A DNA stretch of 19,880 nt. Source: an uncultured bacterium. GTDB taxonomy: Bacteria > Patescibacteriota > Minisyncoccia > Moranbacterales > GWC2-37-73. The stretch is from contig CAIPMZ010000063.1 of NCBI GenBank assembly GCA_903866285.1, forward strand, positions 1 to 19,880, given 5' to 3'. Position numbers and translations under genes: made by a program. Shown here piece after piece: positions 19,093 through 19,880 of the stretch (position 1 is the first letter of the stretch; each line of letters begins with the position of its first letter). A model generated the notes under the pieces. It ran no database searches, was not told the origin of the DNA, and saw only the letters and a program-made list of their open reading frames with translations.

Positions 19093-19209
19093 AAAAAAAT
19101 CTGCGTTTCCGCAGATCGACCTTTGGTACCTTAAGAACATTTTCAAAAAATGCGCTTACGGTTCCTCGACAGGACTTGCACTTTTTCAAGCTGCCTGTTG
19201 TCTGCGGAA
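19093..19209 (-). promoter_or_regulatory. L10 leader with transcription attenuator
   Basis: The minus strand begins TTCCGCAGACAACAGG, contains the CCTGTCGAGGAACCG stretch typical of L10 leaders (kink-turn region), and ends in a terminator ATCTGCG/CGCAGAT with a GAAA loop and seven T (19093-19116). The leader's first nine bases, TTCCGCAGA (19201-19209), are exactly complementary to TCTGCGGAA (19107-19115), which includes the 5' half of the terminator. The closing stem of the aptamer and the terminator are therefore mutually exclusive, a direct switch for L10-L12 feedback. Confidence 0.85.
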
Positions 19210-19251
19210 AATACTATTTTGTTGTTATATCTTAAATTTCAATAATCTTTA

Positions 19252-19665
19252 TTAGGCAGCCACTGGAGTTTCAACTTCTTCTTTCTTCTCCTCTTCAACT
19301 TTTTCAGCCACTTTCGCTGGAGTAGCAGTAACTTCTGCAACGGCTGGCTTTGGCTCAGCTTCAACAGGGGCTACTTCAACTGGCGCAACGACTGGTTTTG
19401 GTCTTTCCATTTTCACAGCTCGTTTCTTTCCTTCAAGCGCACCTTCTCTAATGCAAAGGTTATAAACACTGTCAGAAAGCTGAGCTCCCTTGCCAATCCA
19501 TTCTTTAATCTTATCAATCTTCAAAACAGCCTTTTTTTGATGTGGGTCATAGCTACCAAGGACTGCCACGTGTTTACCGGTTGGGGCCATGGTGTGCTGT
19601 TGCAAAACAATTCTGAATTGAGCCTTATTCTTTCTTCCCACTCTTGAAAATCTAATAGTCAACAT
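19252..19665 (-). CDS. rpsP: Ribosomal protein bS16 with a long acidic/Ala-Pro tail
   Basis: Small-subunit assembly protein. The core (residues 1-85) starts MLTIRFSRVGRKNKAQFRIVL and includes HVAVLGSYDP and WIGKGAQLSDSVYNL, all family hallmarks. After it comes a tail of about 50 residues rich in Ala, Pro, Val, Glu and Lys (PVVAPVEVAPVEAEPKPAV), longer than in the E. coli protein (82 residues in all) and probably disordered. The ATG at 19665 has an AAGGA ribosome-binding site and a strong promoter 85 bp upstream. Confidence 0.97.
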   Translation of the reverse strand: MLTIRFSRVGRKNKAQFRIVLQQHTMAPTGKHVAVLGSYDPHQKKAVLKIDKIKEWIGKGAQLSDSVYNLCIREGALEGKKRAVKMERPKPVVAPVEVAPVEAEPKPAVAEVTATPAKVAEKVEEEKKEEVETPVAA

Positions 19666-19749
19666 AAGTTCCTTCTTGATTACAAATAAATTATCAGGTA
19701 TGAAAATGCCTGTTTTAGCCTCTTTTTGGCTGATTTTTAGTACCTATCC

Positions 19750-19778
19750 AATATACAAGCTCGACGGCTTTTTGTCAA
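19750..19778 (-). promoter_or_regulatory. Promoter of rpsP
   Basis: Minus-strand TTGACA (19773-19778), a 17-bp spacer and TATATT (19750-19755). The transcript would start near 19743. A small stem AGCC/GGCT and a CAGG/CCTG pair lie in the leader. Confidence 0.88.
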
Positions 19779-19793
19779 CCCTTTGCACTCGCC

Positions 19794-19819
19794 CATGTCA
19801 TACTTAACACTCTGACATG
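19794..19819. promoter_or_regulatory. 26-bp dyad between divergent genes
   Basis: Perfect 7-bp arms CATGTCA (19794-19800) and TGACATG (19813-19819) with a 12-bp spacer, upstream of the rpsP promoter. The right arm includes the likely ATG of the plus-strand partial gene. Possible operator. Confidence 0.4.
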
Positions 19820-19880
19820 CCTAAAATGGAAAAATACAGTATCATCTCTAGATTTACTCAATTAATCATTGAAGACCCTA
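19817..19880 (+). CDS. Possible partial gene leaving the right edge
   Basis: An ATG at 19817 opens a frame of 21 codons (MPKMEKYSIISRFTQLIIED...) that reaches the window end without a stop. A second in-frame ATG is at 19826. No ribosome-binding site or firm promoter is visible, and the fragment is too short to assign. It would diverge from rpsP. Confidence 0.3.
   Translation, partial: MPKMEKYSIISRFTQLIIEDP

Overview
The window looks like part of a Candidate Phyla Radiation (Patescibacteria, Parcubacteria-like) chromosome. This is an inference from four things: an AT-rich, compact genome; mostly weak or absent Shine-Dalgarno sequences; a short cell-wall gene cluster; and gaps filled with drifting low-complexity word repeats. 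No 16S gene is present, so the lineage is not proven. Nearly everything is on the minus strand, so genes are best read from right to left.

Right end (19.9-17.7 kb): rpsP has a textbook promoter. It is followed by an L10-type ribosomal-protein leader with an attenuator, then rplJ and rplL. Downstream of rplL lies a stack of RNA hairpins and a strong terminator. Next (17.67-17.26 kb) come a 157-bp minisatellite of an 8-bp unit, a perfect DnaA box, a second terminator and the mraZ promoter. Six GTG boxes in two triplets cover that promoter and the start of its transcript, an autoregulation module for MraZ.

Division and cell-wall cluster (17.26-10.87 kb): mraZ, rsmH, an ftsL-like gene, ftsI and murF. 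The cluster is interrupted by an accessory RhuM-family gene between ftsI and murF and by a 106-bp element with terminal inverted repeats between rsmH and ftsL. tRNA-Glu(CTC) follows, with its 3' end and terminator duplicated as a perfect 81-bp direct repeat.

Isoprenoid and redox block (10.4-4.66 kb): an orphan plus-strand gene with its own promoter, RBS and terminator; then, on the minus strand, a polyprenyl synthase, ispG and uppS (a route to undecaprenyl carrier lipid, which feeds the cell-wall genes), a thioredoxin-CcdA fusion, and radC. Two inverted copies of a 39-bp GC-rich palindromic element lie in gaps of this block.

Left end (4.65-0 kb): an accessory island, possibly defensive. It contains hsdM (type I methylase) directly followed by a NYN-domain RNase gene, a predicted small RNA on the opposite strand, an unknown gene bracketed by a 40-bp direct repeat, a Cas4-like PD-(D/E)XK protein behind a perfect 21-bp palindrome, a membrane-anchored coiled-coil protein, and the start of an unknown gene behind two operator-like palindromes spaced exactly 84 bp apart. 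No hsdR or hsdS is visible.
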